The notes below the pieces were generated by a model. It saw nothing but the letters and a program-made list of their open reading frames with translations. It was not told the DNA's origin and did not search any database. From CAYOSF01 sp964406605 (lineage in GTDB: Bacteria; Chloroflexota; Dehalococcoidia; DSTF01; RBG-16-68-14): DNA of 64,000 nt. Below are positions 33,656-42,527 of the stretch, in pieces (the first letter of the stretch is position 1; each line of letters starts with the position of its first letter). A program made the translations under genes and the position numbers. Where the stretch lies: assembly GCA_964406605.1 (NCBI GenBank), contig CAYOSF010000004.1, positions 62,001 to 126,000 of the forward strand. The letters are read 5' to 3'.

Positions 33656-33959
33656 TGAGCTTGTCGCGCCGCGTTGCCTTCCACTCCTCACCGCATTCTA
33701 GATCATGAGGTCTAACACTACGAGCTTGAGGTCCTATCGATCCATCAAGGTGATGCCGGGGCGGAGGCCACGCTGGCCGGTGTTCCACAATCTCAGTCAG
33801 CGCCGGGGTTATGTCCTCGCACGCGCTTCTCCGCGTCACGTTCGGCTCCGCAGGCCGACCGATCGCCCGTGGGGCCAGCGCTGGTGCTTGGGTGGCAGCT
33901 TCACATCCCCCGGGAACTGGAGGCGGTCGGGTGATTCGGCCAGGGTGAGCGGCGGAGCG
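33656..33959. other. Spacer without a supported gene
   Basis: About 300 bases between two minus-strand genes. Short open frames exist on both strands (for example 33705-34142 plus) but none has a ribosome site with a sensible product. No strong hairpin was seen. Confidence 0.4.
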
Positions 33960-34709
33960 CTAGTCTTCGGCGGGGACGTAGAAGATCTCCACCGACGAAA
34001 TCTCGCGGGTGTTTACTATCACTGCGTTGCCACCCGCGCTTGGGGGAAGCGTGGCCAACGGGGGTGTCCCCTTGCCAGGCTCCGGCGGTGGCGCGTAGTG
34101 TGCCCGCCAGATGGCAATATCCCGTGTTCCATCCTTCCGTGAACGGACGTCGAACGAAGCCACGAAGCCAGCGTAGACCGCTCCGGACTTCATCCTTATA
34201 CGCGCCGCGCGATAGGTGCGACGACCCGCGCTTCCGCCTTTGGTCGCGTTGGCCTCGTTGACGTCATTGATAAGCTCTTCATCGCTGGTGAGGATAGCAG
34301 TCCAGGCAGGACTGTGGGTCAGCCCCACCTGTCGGAGCCTGGATTCGATCTGCTTGTCAGGGAAGCGGCGGTATCCCGCCAGAGTGCCAACGGCTAGATT
34401 GAACCCCAGCACCCCGGTTGCGCAGCCCAACAGCCGGACGGGATGTTGATCGGCGTACGCGGGCAGGCCGTCAGCGACGAGCAACTGAAGCTGATCCTTC
34501 AACCCAGGCCAGAGAATCGCCAATAGCACGATGGCCGTCGCCTCCGCAGCCAAGAGGACGAGGGTACCGCAGAGGCTGCGTACAAGTAGCTGGAGATCGC
34601 TCGGATCCGCATCGCTCGCAACACCGAAAGCGCGCGTGAAGTAGTAGTGGACGAACCCAGGCGCGACAAAGTACGCCATGACGAAGACGCCCTGGATCGT
34701 AGCGTTCAT
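33960..34709 (-). CDS. Membrane protein resembling the DUF6338 family
   Basis: 249 residues. Three hydrophobic segments in the first half (VFVMAYFVAPGFVHYYFTRA, TLVLLAAEATAIVLLAILWP, LLGCATGVLGFNLAVGTLAG), then a cytoplasmic part with PAWTAILTSDE, IRMKSGAVYAGFVASFDVRS and a C-terminal VIVNTREISSVEIFYVP strand. The PGFVxxxF start plus a small beta domain with TAILTSDE matches DUF6338 proteins, often found in accessory and defence neighbourhoods; the function is unknown. GAGGGAGCAGCAAG precedes ATG 34709, and the gene starts 32 bases after the disordered-protein gene. Confidence 0.6.
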   Translation of the reverse strand: MNATIQGVFVMAYFVAPGFVHYYFTRAFGVASDADPSDLQLLVRSLCGTLVLLAAEATAIVLLAILWPGLKDQLQLLVADGLPAYADQHPVRLLGCATGVLGFNLAVGTLAGYRRFPDKQIESRLRQVGLTHSPAWTAILTSDEELINDVNEANATKGGSAGRRTYRAARIRMKSGAVYAGFVASFDVRSRKDGTRDIAIWRAHYAPPPEPGKGTPPLATLPPSAGGNAVIVNTREISSVEIFYVPAED

Positions 34710-34741
34710 CTTGCTGCTCCCTCTTTGACGATCAGCACAGC

Positions 34742-35059
34742 CTAGTCGTCGCCCCCGGACGAGTCCTGTCCTGGCGCGGCGGATGATCCCGATGCGTCCG
34801 GCGGGGGCGCTACCGGTGTGGACTCTGTACTGCCCTGCCCTGGTGTGGCAGCCGGACTTTGGTCGCCTTGAACCGCTGGGTTCTGGAGGCCAGCAGGCGG
34901 GGCCGCCTGGAGCCCTGCCTCGGCCTCCTTCATGCTGATGGGCTTGCGGGGAGCAGGGCGGGTCTCACCTTCGGGCGCGGGATGGCTCTGACCCTGGCTG
35001 GCCTGGGTGTTCTCGCTGCCTTGGCCGCCTTCGGGGTTGCCTTCGTTGTCTTGAGTCAT
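34742..35059 (-). CDS. Low-complexity Pro/Gln/Ser-rich hypothetical protein
   Basis: 105 residues, almost wholly Gly/Pro/Gln/Ser/Glu-rich with no hydrophobic core; predicted disordered. AGGAGG before ATG 35059 supports translation. In the same minus-strand run as the 70-residue protein and the DUF6338-like gene. No function can be proposed. Confidence 0.55.
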   Translation of the reverse strand: MTQDNEGNPEGGQGSENTQASQGQSHPAPEGETRPAPRKPISMKEAEAGLQAAPPAGLQNPAVQGDQSPAATPGQGSTESTPVAPPPDASGSSAAPGQDSSGGDD

Positions 35060-35151
35060 GGCGGGTATGACCTCCTTCTTATGGTGTTGTCCTCAACGCA
35101 TCAGGACCGCCGAATTTCCGCTTGGCGGTGCGCGTCGTGTGGGACCATTCG

Positions 35152-35364
35152 TCAGTCGTCTTTCTCGAACTCCTCGGAAGACAGTGACGCTGCGTTTGGC
35201 TTGGGCGCGACCTCACGGTAGCCGATGATCTGGGTCAGATTGTACCTTCCTATTTCACCTCCGCCTCTGGTCAGGACGAGGAAGTCGCTCTCCGTCTTGT
35301 AGTCGTCGCACTCAACGCGGACCGGGTCGCGCTCCTTCAGATCGATTTGCAGGGTCTTTGCCAT
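35152..35364 (-). CDS. Small hypothetical protein (70 residues)
   Basis: Begins with the ribosome site GGGAGGT. Composition KTLQIDLKERDPVRVECDDY, FLVLTRGGGEIGRYNLTQII suggests a small beta-barrel of the Sm- or PRC-like kind; the tail is acidic. No family recognised. Between the DUF4352-like gene and the disordered-protein gene. Confidence 0.6.
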   Translation of the reverse strand: MAKTLQIDLKERDPVRVECDDYKTESDFLVLTRGGGEIGRYNLTQIIGYREVAPKPNAASLSSEEFEKDD

Positions 35365-35417
35365 CTCATCAACCTCCCGAAGATCATCCTATCGCGTCGC
35401 CGTCGAAGGCGGGCGGG

Positions 35418-36338
35418 CTATCGAAAATGGAACTCAACGTCGCTCGTTGTGAAGATCTGCGGATCGTACTTCAGCACGTCGAGTGGCGTGGCGGCGTCCA
35501 CCTCGAAGCCGAACCACCCGCGTATCTTCTCCCCGCTCCCGATGTCGGTGCCGGATAGCAGGGGCTGCAGACCGAAGAGCAGCGTGGGTTCGTAAGCAAA
35601 CCCCTCCGTGTTCGTCAGCTTGAAGTTGAACTGGTTGGCGTAGTGCTGGCTGCCCTTCACTCGCTCGATGGTCACGTCGAAGGCAACGAACCTCTTGCCA
35701 GGGGCGGGCTGTTGCGGGGCGAAGTTGGACGGATCTACCCAGGGATCGGCGATCTCGTTGAGAGTAATCCGCACGTCCTCAGCCTGAGCGACAGCACCAG
35801 GGGCCGCCTGGACAATCCGCTCGATCTGCGGCTCCGGCGTCTCCGTCGGCTCGGCAGGTTGCTGCAAGTCGTTGCCTGCGTCTGCTTGCTGCTGCTCCTC
35901 GGCTGCTGCCTGTTCTTCGCCGTCGCCTCCGCCGCCCGTAGCTGACGCGACCCAGATGATGATGATCAAGACGATCACCACCGCGACCGGCCCGCCGAAC
36001 GCCAGCACCTTGCCCTGCGTGCTCTGGCGTTGTCCGGCCCAGCGCCAGTAGGCCCCGACCGGCGCGAACAACGTTGCGAGCATGCTCCGCCCGCCTTTGA
36101 CGACGAGCTGCCCGTCGACCACACGGATATAGATCAACTGGTCGCTCTTCGCCCAGTGCCACAGCAGGTAAACTATGATGCCAAGGCCGAAGACCAGCAG
36201 CCAGAGCAAGGCCCAGACGAAGCTGAACCTCTTGGGCTTTCTCATCTGGGCCTCGGTCGCACCGCGCGAGACTAGCACCCATCCTTGCCCGGTCCGCCTG
36301 GCTATCTCGTCCTGGAGTGTGTCGGGTTGCATCGCCAT
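35418..36338 (-). CDS. Membrane protein with DUF4352-like extracellular domain
   Basis: 306 residues. Cytoplasmic N-terminus, a transmembrane helix (FVWALLWLLVFGLGIIVYLL), a soluble piece, a second helix (VLAFGGPVAVVIVLIIIIWV), a Gln/Glu-rich linker and a C-terminal DUF4352-type beta-sandwich (AQAEDVRITLNEIADPW, PAPGKRFVAFDVTIERVKG). Such domains are often on lipoproteins or surface proteins with unknown ligands. GAGGAGAAC lies before ATG 36338. Confidence 0.8.
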   Translation of the reverse strand: MAMQPDTLQDEIARRTGQGWVLVSRGATEAQMRKPKRFSFVWALLWLLVFGLGIIVYLLWHWAKSDQLIYIRVVDGQLVVKGGRSMLATLFAPVGAYWRWAGQRQSTQGKVLAFGGPVAVVIVLIIIIWVASATGGGGDGEEQAAAEEQQQADAGNDLQQPAEPTETPEPQIERIVQAAPGAVAQAEDVRITLNEIADPWVDPSNFAPQQPAPGKRFVAFDVTIERVKGSQHYANQFNFKLTNTEGFAYEPTLLFGLQPLLSGTDIGSGEKIRGWFGFEVDAATPLDVLKYDPQIFTTSDVEFHFR

Positions 36339-36356
36339 GGCTTGTTCTCCTCTTTA

Positions 36357-36578
36357 CTACTCGCAGCCCAGGCCGTCGTTGTCGCGGTCGAGGTCATATA
36401 CATCCGGCCCACGACCGTGAGCGTGCCCGTGCAGCAGGGGCCGTTGCCGCAGCCGCCCGCACAATCGTAGTCGCTGCAGTTCGGGTCGAGGAATGCGCGC
36501 TGATAGGGCGGGTAGGACGTGGTCCCTGGTGGCGGTCAGGAGTACGCCCGAACGTGGCACAAGCACCATCCATCGCAT
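36357..36578 (-). pseudogene. Frameshifted excalibur-domain (calcium-binding) small secreted protein
   Basis: The ending DVYDLDRDNDGLGCE is the excalibur calcium-binding signature. The matching first half (DPNCSDYDCAGGCGNGP) is present about 60 bases upstream but in another frame, while the signal-like start MRWMVLVPRSGVLLTA is in the first frame. Two compensating shifts would give a normal small excalibur protein. AAGGAGG precedes the ATG at 36578. Either a decayed gene or two sequencing indels. It lies 18 bases before the DUF4352-like gene. Confidence 0.55.
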
Positions 36579-36757
36579 GTTCCGCCTCCTTGAACACTGG
36601 TGGACGGGCGGCGGCGGTCGCCAAGCTTCCCGGCGGTGGGGCCGTCCCCACGTCCAAGGACGTTGCAGTGATTATATCAGGTGATCAAGGGGGGTGCTAT
36701 GGGCGGCCTATGCGCCGCCCCCGGCCGGTCGATCATACAGGGAGGAGGTGTTTGCCG

Positions 36758-37003
36758 ATGGCGACGAAGCTGATATACGTCCGGCCCATCAGGATACTGG
36801 CCCCAGGCCAAGTGGAAGTTCTGGAAGAACTCGACGACCAGGAAATGCGCGACGTTCTGGAGCGGGCCGAGAGGGTGGGCTTTTCGTGCGAAAGCTCCGT
36901 GGTGGAAAAGCCGCCCTACACCGACCGGATCAAGCTCAACGATCCGAACCGCGAGGGCTATCACCGTGACTACTTGGCGCGGATAGAGCGCCCCGAGGCG
37001 TAG
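36758..37003 (+). CDS. Hypothetical protein (81 residues)
   Basis: GGGAGGAGG stands nine bases before ATG 36758. Contains YVRPIRILAPGQVEVLEELD and DRIKLNDPNREGYHRDYLAR; mixed alpha/beta, no recognised domain. Isolated on the plus strand between two minus-strand regions. Confidence 0.6.
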   Translation: MATKLIYVRPIRILAPGQVEVLEELDDQEMRDVLERAERVGFSCESSVVEKPPYTDRIKLNDPNREGYHRDYLARIERPEA

Positions 37004-37157
37004 CCTTCCGCCTCGTCCGGCACCCACCCCGAGGCCGCCGGAGGTCGGCCCCTGCGAGGCGCTCGCCGGTCGGCCGGGAGTCAGGCGGGGGTTCCGCGGG
37101 GGCGCGGCGGGGGCCGCTGCATATGCCGCTGCCCGTTGCTGCTAGGAGTGGCAGTAG

Positions 37158-37332
37158 CCTAGCCTGCCCACCGCCTCCTGACATACCACGCCGCGCCACC
37201 CAGGGCGATCGCACCTGCTGCCGCAGCCACCGCGATGCCGCCGAGGACTCCGCTGCTCGTCAGCGTCGGTGGGAACTCAAGCGCGATAGGGTGTGGAACT
37301 ATCCCTGGTAGGGGAGCGACCCGACGCGACAG
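37158..37332 (-). pseudogene. Orphan C-terminal membrane-anchor fragment of a surface protein
   Basis: A short open frame, closed upstream by TAG at 37333-37335, ends in PPTLTSSGVLGGIAVAAAAG, then a hydrophobic helix and WYVRRRWAG. This is the layout of C-terminal anchors such as that of the CSLREA protein (helix plus RRR). There is no start codon or upstream domain, so it is a leftover of a lost surface protein gene. The rest of 37004-37402 holds nothing else recognisable. Confidence 0.45.
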
Positions 37333-37402
37333 CTAGCCCGAACGTGGCCGCGGGTGGCGTCCAGCAGGACCACGTCGCGCGGCCGGGGCGACCGGCGGAA
37401 CA

Positions 37403-37720
37403 CTAGGCGTCGCCCCACGAATGCAGAAGGTAGTCCTGCCCGTCATATAGACCGATAATCTGCCGACGTTGGTGGTCGAGGTGGACTAGACCGAAAGGTC
37501 TTGCTGGGCTGATCAGCGCTTGGGTCCCCACTCGCTCGATCCATAGAGTGAAGCTACCGTCTTCCGGCTCTGGCCAGATCGACTTCACTATCGACGCAGG
37601 TGCCCTGGCTCCGCCTTCTATGGTGACGAATCTGGGCACGGCTTCGTGATCGGTCTTGATCACCACACAACTGCCGTTCTTCGTCTGCCTTTGCCCGTCT
37701 AAGAACTCGATGAGAACCAC
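37403..37720 (-). CDS. Hypothetical protein (105 residues)
   Basis: GGAGG lies seven bases before a GTG start at 37720. Beta-rich sequence (SCVVIKTDHEAVPRFVTIEG, FTLWIERVGTQALISPARPF, RRQIIGLYDGQDYLLHSWGD) without a recognised family; could be a PRC-barrel-like or SH3-like fold. Its base composition is lower in GC than flanks. Confidence 0.6.
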   Translation of the reverse strand: MVLIEFLDGQRQTKNGSCVVIKTDHEAVPRFVTIEGGARAPASIVKSIWPEPEDGSFTLWIERVGTQALISPARPFGLVHLDHQRRQIIGLYDGQDYLLHSWGDA

Positions 37721-37964
37721 ACGTCGACCTCCATGCCTGAAGGGGCCAGTGTTAGCCTATCACAGGCAGTGCGCGCTGCGGCCCGTCATCCGACTCCGGC
37801 CCACGCCCGTGGCAGCCCCGACCATCGAACGCCCTGGGGCGTGTGATGGCCGATGCCCTGCCCCCGTGCCGTTCCTGATCGCGATCTGCCGGCGAGGCCC
37901 CGCGACCCGCGCGTTGCGCCCGTATCTCGTGGCACTGGCTACGGTTCCGGCGTGGGCATCAGCT

Positions 37965-39646
37965 TCATAGACTGGTTCTGCAGTCGTGGAAGTAGGACTT
38001 GATGATGGCGAGGATATCGTCGATGCGGATCCGGCCGTTCGGTGGGCCCAGACTCCACGGGTTCGGTCCGACGTACGTGCGATCGTATGATTCGTCGTAT
38101 GCCGGCTGCCCCTTGTCCATGAAGTAGTGGCTCAGAACGGCTAGGATGTCGTCGACGCGGTTCTCACCGTCGCCCGTGGGGTTGAAGTAGTCCCAGGGGT
38201 TCTTTGGGTCGCGCAGCCCGGCGTGTAATTCCTCGGAACCCAGTTCCTGCTTGTCGGTGCAGGCGTCGCCGTCGGCGTCGATGTCCAGGGGGTCGACCTC
38301 GGCCTTGCCCAGCGGACAGCCACTCTCGTTTGCCGCGGCGAACTGGTCCTTGAGCGCCTCGTATTCGGTATTGGAGCCGGGGAACACAGCGTTGAACAGG
38401 CTGATTACCTCGGTCTCGGTGAACGGATAGTCCACGTCGGGGTTCGCCGCGCTCAGCAGCGCCGCGACGGCGTGACGCCCGAGCGCGTTGAGATGACCTC
38501 CGCCCAGTCCGACCACATCTCGCAGAGTCAGGCCGGGGAAGGCGTCCTCAAAGTACTCCGAAAACAGATCGCCGGGATCGTATGGGGACGTCCACGAGCC
38601 GTAGTGCTGTTTCTGCCTCCAGTAGCCGGGAGTGCAGCCCTGCCCGTCGCCCGGCGTGCCGGTAGGTGTGGCCGTCCGCTTGCTGGTAGCCGTCGCCGTC
38701 GGCGTGTCGGTAGGCGTGTCGGTGGGCGTGTTGGTCACGGTGGGTGTCGCGGTTCTGGTGGGGGTGCTGGTAGGCGTGCGCGTGGCCGTATCGGTGGGCG
38801 TGTTGGTCACCGTGGGTGTTGCCGTGTCCGTGGGGGTGCTGACCGGCGTATCGGTCGGCGTGTTGGTTGCCGTGGGCGTCGCCGTCCTTGTCGGTGTGTT
38901 GGTGGGAGTGGNNNNNNNNNNNNNNNNNNNNNNNNNNNNNNNNNNNNNNNNNNNNNNNNNNNNNNNNNNNNNNNNNNNNNNNNNNNNNNNNNNNNNNNNN
39001 NNNNNNNNNNNGCCGTCCTTGTCGGTGTGTTGGTGGGAGTGGGCGAGGGTTGGAGGCAGTTGATCGTCACGGAGTCATCGGACTTGAGGAAGTTGACGAC
39101 GGGAGACGTGGTGCCGGGGCTCGTGTAGGCGCTGGCATCTGGGCCGCTCCCTCCCACCAGTGTGATCTTCGCGGAGCCTGGCTCCTTGCAGGCGAAGAAC
39201 GCGTTGGCCAGCGGCCCGGTGTAGTGAATCGGCGAGCCCTGACCGGGTGTAATGACCTTGCAGGTGATCTTGTACCTTCCCGGCTCCTTGGACTCAACGC
39301 CAAGGTTGCACTTCGGCGCCTTGTTCTCTGCCGTTCCACTCTGCTGGACGAGGTTGACGACTCCGGAGTACTCCAACGCCGCGCGGTAGGCGGTGAATCC
39401 GCCCACCGGCGGTACCGTCGCCACGACTTCGACGACGAAGCTCGTCCCTGTCCGGACATTGCACTTGCGGGGGCTCGTGCCGATGTCGCATACCAGCTCG
39501 TTCTTGTCCTTGTCGGCGTACACTCTGAGGGACATGGCCGTATTGTCGGCGGCGACGTACCCGCTGTCCCCCAGCAGCCAACACGTCAATCCGAACGCCG
39601 CTAGCGCGAGGCCAGCGACGAACAGCAACGCTCGTCTCAGTTGCAT
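37965..39646 (-). CDS. Large secreted cohesin-like protein with Pro/Thr linker and dockerin-like end (contains assembly gap)
   Basis: One gene broken by the run of N. Signal peptide after MQLRRALLFVAGLALAAFGL; a cohesin-like N-terminal domain (TAMSLRVYADKDKNELVCDI to PGTTSPVVNFLKSDDSVTIN); a long Thr/Pro repeat linker (TPTNTPTRT-type units) containing the gap; a domain opening GCTPGYWRQKQHYGSW, common in large bacterial secreted proteins; and a C-terminal part with RVDDILAVLSHYFMDKG and RIRIDDILAIIKSYFHDC, two dockerin-like helices. Start ATG 39646 has GGAGG six bases upstream. The two sides of the gap are both open on the minus strand; the 100 N is a placeholder, so the true frame relation is unknown. 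Confidence 0.8.
38912..39011. other. Assembly gap (100 N) in a tandem-repeat linker
   Basis: Exactly 100 N, flanked on both sides by the same 31-base sequence beginning GCCGTCCTTGTCGGTGTGTT. The assembler has evidently collapsed repeated linker units; the true length is unknown. Confidence 0.95.
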
Positions 39647-39893
39647 GCCATACCTCCGGGCTTGACTCTTCGGCCACTCAGCAGTTTGATCATACGTGCC
39701 GCGCATGGGATCGTCAAGGGAGCGGTGGGCCTGCGGTCACCAGTGGACCTCGAAGTGACTAGGTCCTCAGAGATGGGACCTGCGCTGCTCAGCACCCGGA
39801 GCCCGTCTTTGCGGATCAGAACGGCAAACCGGTACAAAGAGAGCGGCCCCCGGCCTGCCTCGCAGCGGCGCGCGTTGGGTGCCGAGAGCTCTC

Positions 39894-40997
39894 ATGACCG
39901 GCCTGAAGGAGATCCAGCGGCGCGGATTCCAGTTCGGACTGATCACGCTGATCGTGGCGCTCATCGCCTATCTGATCCTGATGATCAACGGGCTCGGCAT
40001 CGGGCTGAACCGCCTGGCCGGGAGCGCGCTCCTGGGGTTCGACGCGGACGGTCTGGCGTTTGCCCGGACCAGCGAGCTCAGCCTGGTCCGCTCGGAGCTG
40101 TCGGCGGAGACAGTGGAGGAGATCGGCCAGCTTGAGGGCGTTTCTGAGTGGGCGCGACTCGGGTACGCCGGCACCAAGGTACGAGACGAAGAGGGAGATC
40201 TGACGTCCGTCGCTCTGCTCGGCTACGAGCCCGGCTCGCTCGCCGAGCCGCCGGTCACGGGCGGACGGGCCCTGACCCAGACCGACGGGCGGGGGCTTCT
40301 CGCCGACAAGTCGTTTCTGCGGGCCGCAGGGCTGTCCGTCGGCGACCGCGTGATCATTCCGTCGCGGTTGGATGAGTTCGAGTTCACTATCGTGGGGGAG
40401 GTGGACGAAGGGGCTTTCTTCTTCCAGCCGGTCGCCTTCGTCCTTATCGATGCCTGGCGGGAGGTGAAGTACGGCGTGGGGGCGGGGGAGGTGCCGGACG
40501 CGAGCGTTGTGCTGGTCAAAGGCGAGGAGGTGACAGGTCTGGAAGGCGCAGACTTCGAGATCGCGTCAAAGGAAGCCGCGTTCGCGAACATCGAGGGGGT
40601 GAGCGGACAGCAATCCACGGTGACGGCGCTCCGGGTCTTCGGCTACCTCATTGGGGCGCTCGTGATCGGCATCTTCTTCTACGTGCTCACCCTGCAGAAG
40701 GTGGCGCAGATCGGCTTGCTGAAGGCTCTGGGCGCGAGCCCGGTCTACGTCTTCCGGCAGCTCCTGATACAGGTGCTGGTCATCGTCCTGGTGGGACTGG
40801 CGCTCTCGGTGCCTCTGGCATTCGCGACGGATCGGGCCCTCCAGCGGCTGCCCGAGTCGGTGCCGATCGCCTTCACGGGCGACTCGATCTTGACGACGTG
40901 CCTCCTGCTGCTCGCAACCGGGCTGGTGGGCACGCTCTTTTCGCTGCGCCACATCGTCCGCGTGGACCCGATCATCGCCTTGGGTCACCAGGAGTAG
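39894..40997 (+). CDS. ABC exporter permease (FtsX/MacB-type)
   Basis: 367 residues: an N-terminal helix (FGLITLIVALIAYLILMING), a large extracytoplasmic domain, then three helices with the typical FtsX-like sequence (FGYLIGALVIGIFFYVLTLQ; IGLLKALGASPVYVFRQLLI; CLLLLATGLVGTLFSLRHI). Pairs with the ATPase two bases downstream. Such pairs export lipids, peptides or macrolides. A GTG at 39879 is an alternative start. Confidence 0.92.
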   Translation: MTGLKEIQRRGFQFGLITLIVALIAYLILMINGLGIGLNRLAGSALLGFDADGLAFARTSELSLVRSELSAETVEEIGQLEGVSEWARLGYAGTKVRDEEGDLTSVALLGYEPGSLAEPPVTGGRALTQTDGRGLLADKSFLRAAGLSVGDRVIIPSRLDEFEFTIVGEVDEGAFFFQPVAFVLIDAWREVKYGVGAGEVPDASVVLVKGEEVTGLEGADFEIASKEAAFANIEGVSGQQSTVTALRVFGYLIGALVIGIFFYVLTLQKVAQIGLLKALGASPVYVFRQLLIQVLVIVLVGLALSVPLAFATDRALQRLPESVPIAFTGDSILTTCLLLLATGLVGTLFSLRHIVRVDPIIALGHQE

Positions 40998-40999
40998 GC

Positions 41000-41704
41000 A
41001 TGAGCGCGACGTTGGTGGTGAGAGACCTGAACAAAGTGTACGGCAGCGGCGGTCTTGCCGTGCACGCGGTTCGAGACGTGAGCTTCAGCGCCGCGCTGGG
41101 CGACTTCATGGCGGTCGTCGGCCCCTCGGGCTCCGGCAAGACGACGCTGCTGGCCATGATCGGTGGTCTGCTGACGCCGACGAGCGGCAGCATCGAGGTC
41201 GCGCAGGAGGAGATCACGCAGATGGCGGGCGGGCGTCAGGCGGCGTTTCGACGCGACAAGGTAGGCTTCGTATTCCAGTCCAACAACCTGATCCCGTTCC
41301 TGACGGCTCGAGAGAACCTGCTGATCATGAACGAGATCGGGTCCGGCGACCGCGGCACGGCGAAGAGGCGCGCGGACCGGCTGCTGGAGGAGATGGGGAT
41401 GACATCCCGCGCCGGCGCCCTCGCGACCGAGCTGTCGGGCGGTGAGCGCCAGCGCGTAGCCATCGCACGCGCGCTGATGCGCGATCCCCTCCTCGTGCTG
41501 GTGGACGAGCCGACGGCGAACCTGGACTCCGAACAGGGGGAGCGGGTCGTGCGCTCGCTGATCGAAGAAGTGAAGGGCCGCGGGAAGCTAGGCGTCATGG
41601 TCACGCACGACCTGCGGATGGCCGCGCTGGCCGATGCGCGACTCGAGATGCGGGACGGGCAGGTGGTGCGGGCGACGCAGCAGACGGCGGCGGCGGTGGA
41701 TTGA
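41000..41704 (+). CDS. ABC exporter ATP-binding protein (MacB/LolD-type)
   Basis: 234 residues with Walker A GPSGSGKTT, the Q-loop VFQSNN, signature ELSGGERQRVAIARAL, Walker B VLVDEPTANLD and the H-loop VMVTHD, complete. AGGAGTAGGC lies before ATG 41000; the permease stop is two bases before, so both are coexpressed and form a type VII-like exporter of unknown substrate. Confidence 0.95.
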   Translation: MSATLVVRDLNKVYGSGGLAVHAVRDVSFSAALGDFMAVVGPSGSGKTTLLAMIGGLLTPTSGSIEVAQEEITQMAGGRQAAFRRDKVGFVFQSNNLIPFLTARENLLIMNEIGSGDRGTAKRRADRLLEEMGMTSRAGALATELSGGERQRVAIARALMRDPLLVLVDEPTANLDSEQGERVVRSLIEEVKGRGKLGVMVTHDLRMAALADARLEMRDGQVVRATQQTAAAVD

Positions 41705-41770
41705 CGGCCTTGTCCATCGGCTAGATGCGGCCGGACGCCCCACGGATCGACAGGAGACAACGCTCTCGGC

Positions 41771-42517
41771 ATGGAGGACAAGGAGTCGAACGGCGACCAG
41801 GCGGTCGAAGAAGAGGCGCGGCCTACCGGCATCATCGGGAGGCTGCGGCATCGCGCGGCCCCGCCGTACCACCGACCTGAGGCCTGGGACAGGGCGGCCC
41901 TCACGTACGACCTGCTCCAGCCGCTGGGCCTGTGGATGCTGCGCGCGCTGGGCGGTCTGTCGTATCGTGAGTTCGCCGCAGAGATGGTGAGGCAGGCGGA
42001 GCTGAGGAGCAGCGACCACGTGCTGGACGTTGCATGCGGTACCGGCTATCTGTTGCCCGCGCTCCATGCCGCCGTGGGCGATGCGGGCAGGATCTGCGCA
42101 GTCGATTTCTCGCCCGGCATGCTGGAGCGGGCGCGAAGGAAGGCGGCGCGGATGGCTCTGGAAGGCATCGAGTTCAGGCGGGCCGCGGTAGAAGAGCTGT
42201 CCCAGGTCTACGGGGAGGAGCGGTTCGACGCGGCGCTCTGTTGCTTCGCCTTCCCGGTGTTCGTCGACCCGCAACGCGCTCTCAGAGAGATGCGCGCCGT
42301 ACTCAAACCGGGCGGCCGGCTCCTCGTCTCGAGTGCCTACCGGGAGGGCCTGGATCAGGCGCGATTTCGGTGGTTCTGGCGCTGGGCCATGACAACCTGG
42401 CATTTGGGCTACTACCGGAAGGAGGAGTACGAGTCGATGCTCGCCGAATGCGGGCTGCGGCGCCCCGAGTTCCACGTCCACGGCCTGGCGGTCGTCGTCA
42501 CGTCGGAACGACAGTAG
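41771..42517 (+). CDS. SAM-dependent methyltransferase (UbiE/Methyltransf_11-like)
   Basis: 248 residues. Motif I VLDVACGTGYLLPALHA, motif II ICAVDFSPGMLERAR, and motif IV region FDAALCCFAFPVFVDPQ with MRAVLKPGGRLLVS. The N-terminal PPYHRPEAWDRAALTYDLLQ is typical of quinone-type methyltransferases, but the function is not decided. It follows the ABC pair by 66 bases on the same strand and may belong to the same operon. Confidence 0.87.
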   Translation: MEDKESNGDQAVEEEARPTGIIGRLRHRAAPPYHRPEAWDRAALTYDLLQPLGLWMLRALGGLSYREFAAEMVRQAELRSSDHVLDVACGTGYLLPALHAAVGDAGRICAVDFSPGMLERARRKAARMALEGIEFRRAAVEELSQVYGEERFDAALCCFAFPVFVDPQRALREMRAVLKPGGRLLVSSAYREGLDQARFRWFWRWAMTTWHLGYYRKEEYESMLAECGLRRPEFHVHGLAVVVTSERQ

Positions 42518-42527
42518 GCGGTCGGCG

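Noticed and set aside
33705..34142. Plus-strand open frame between two minus-strand genes
   Set aside because: No ribosome site, no recognisable protein features, and it overlaps the DUF6338-like gene end.
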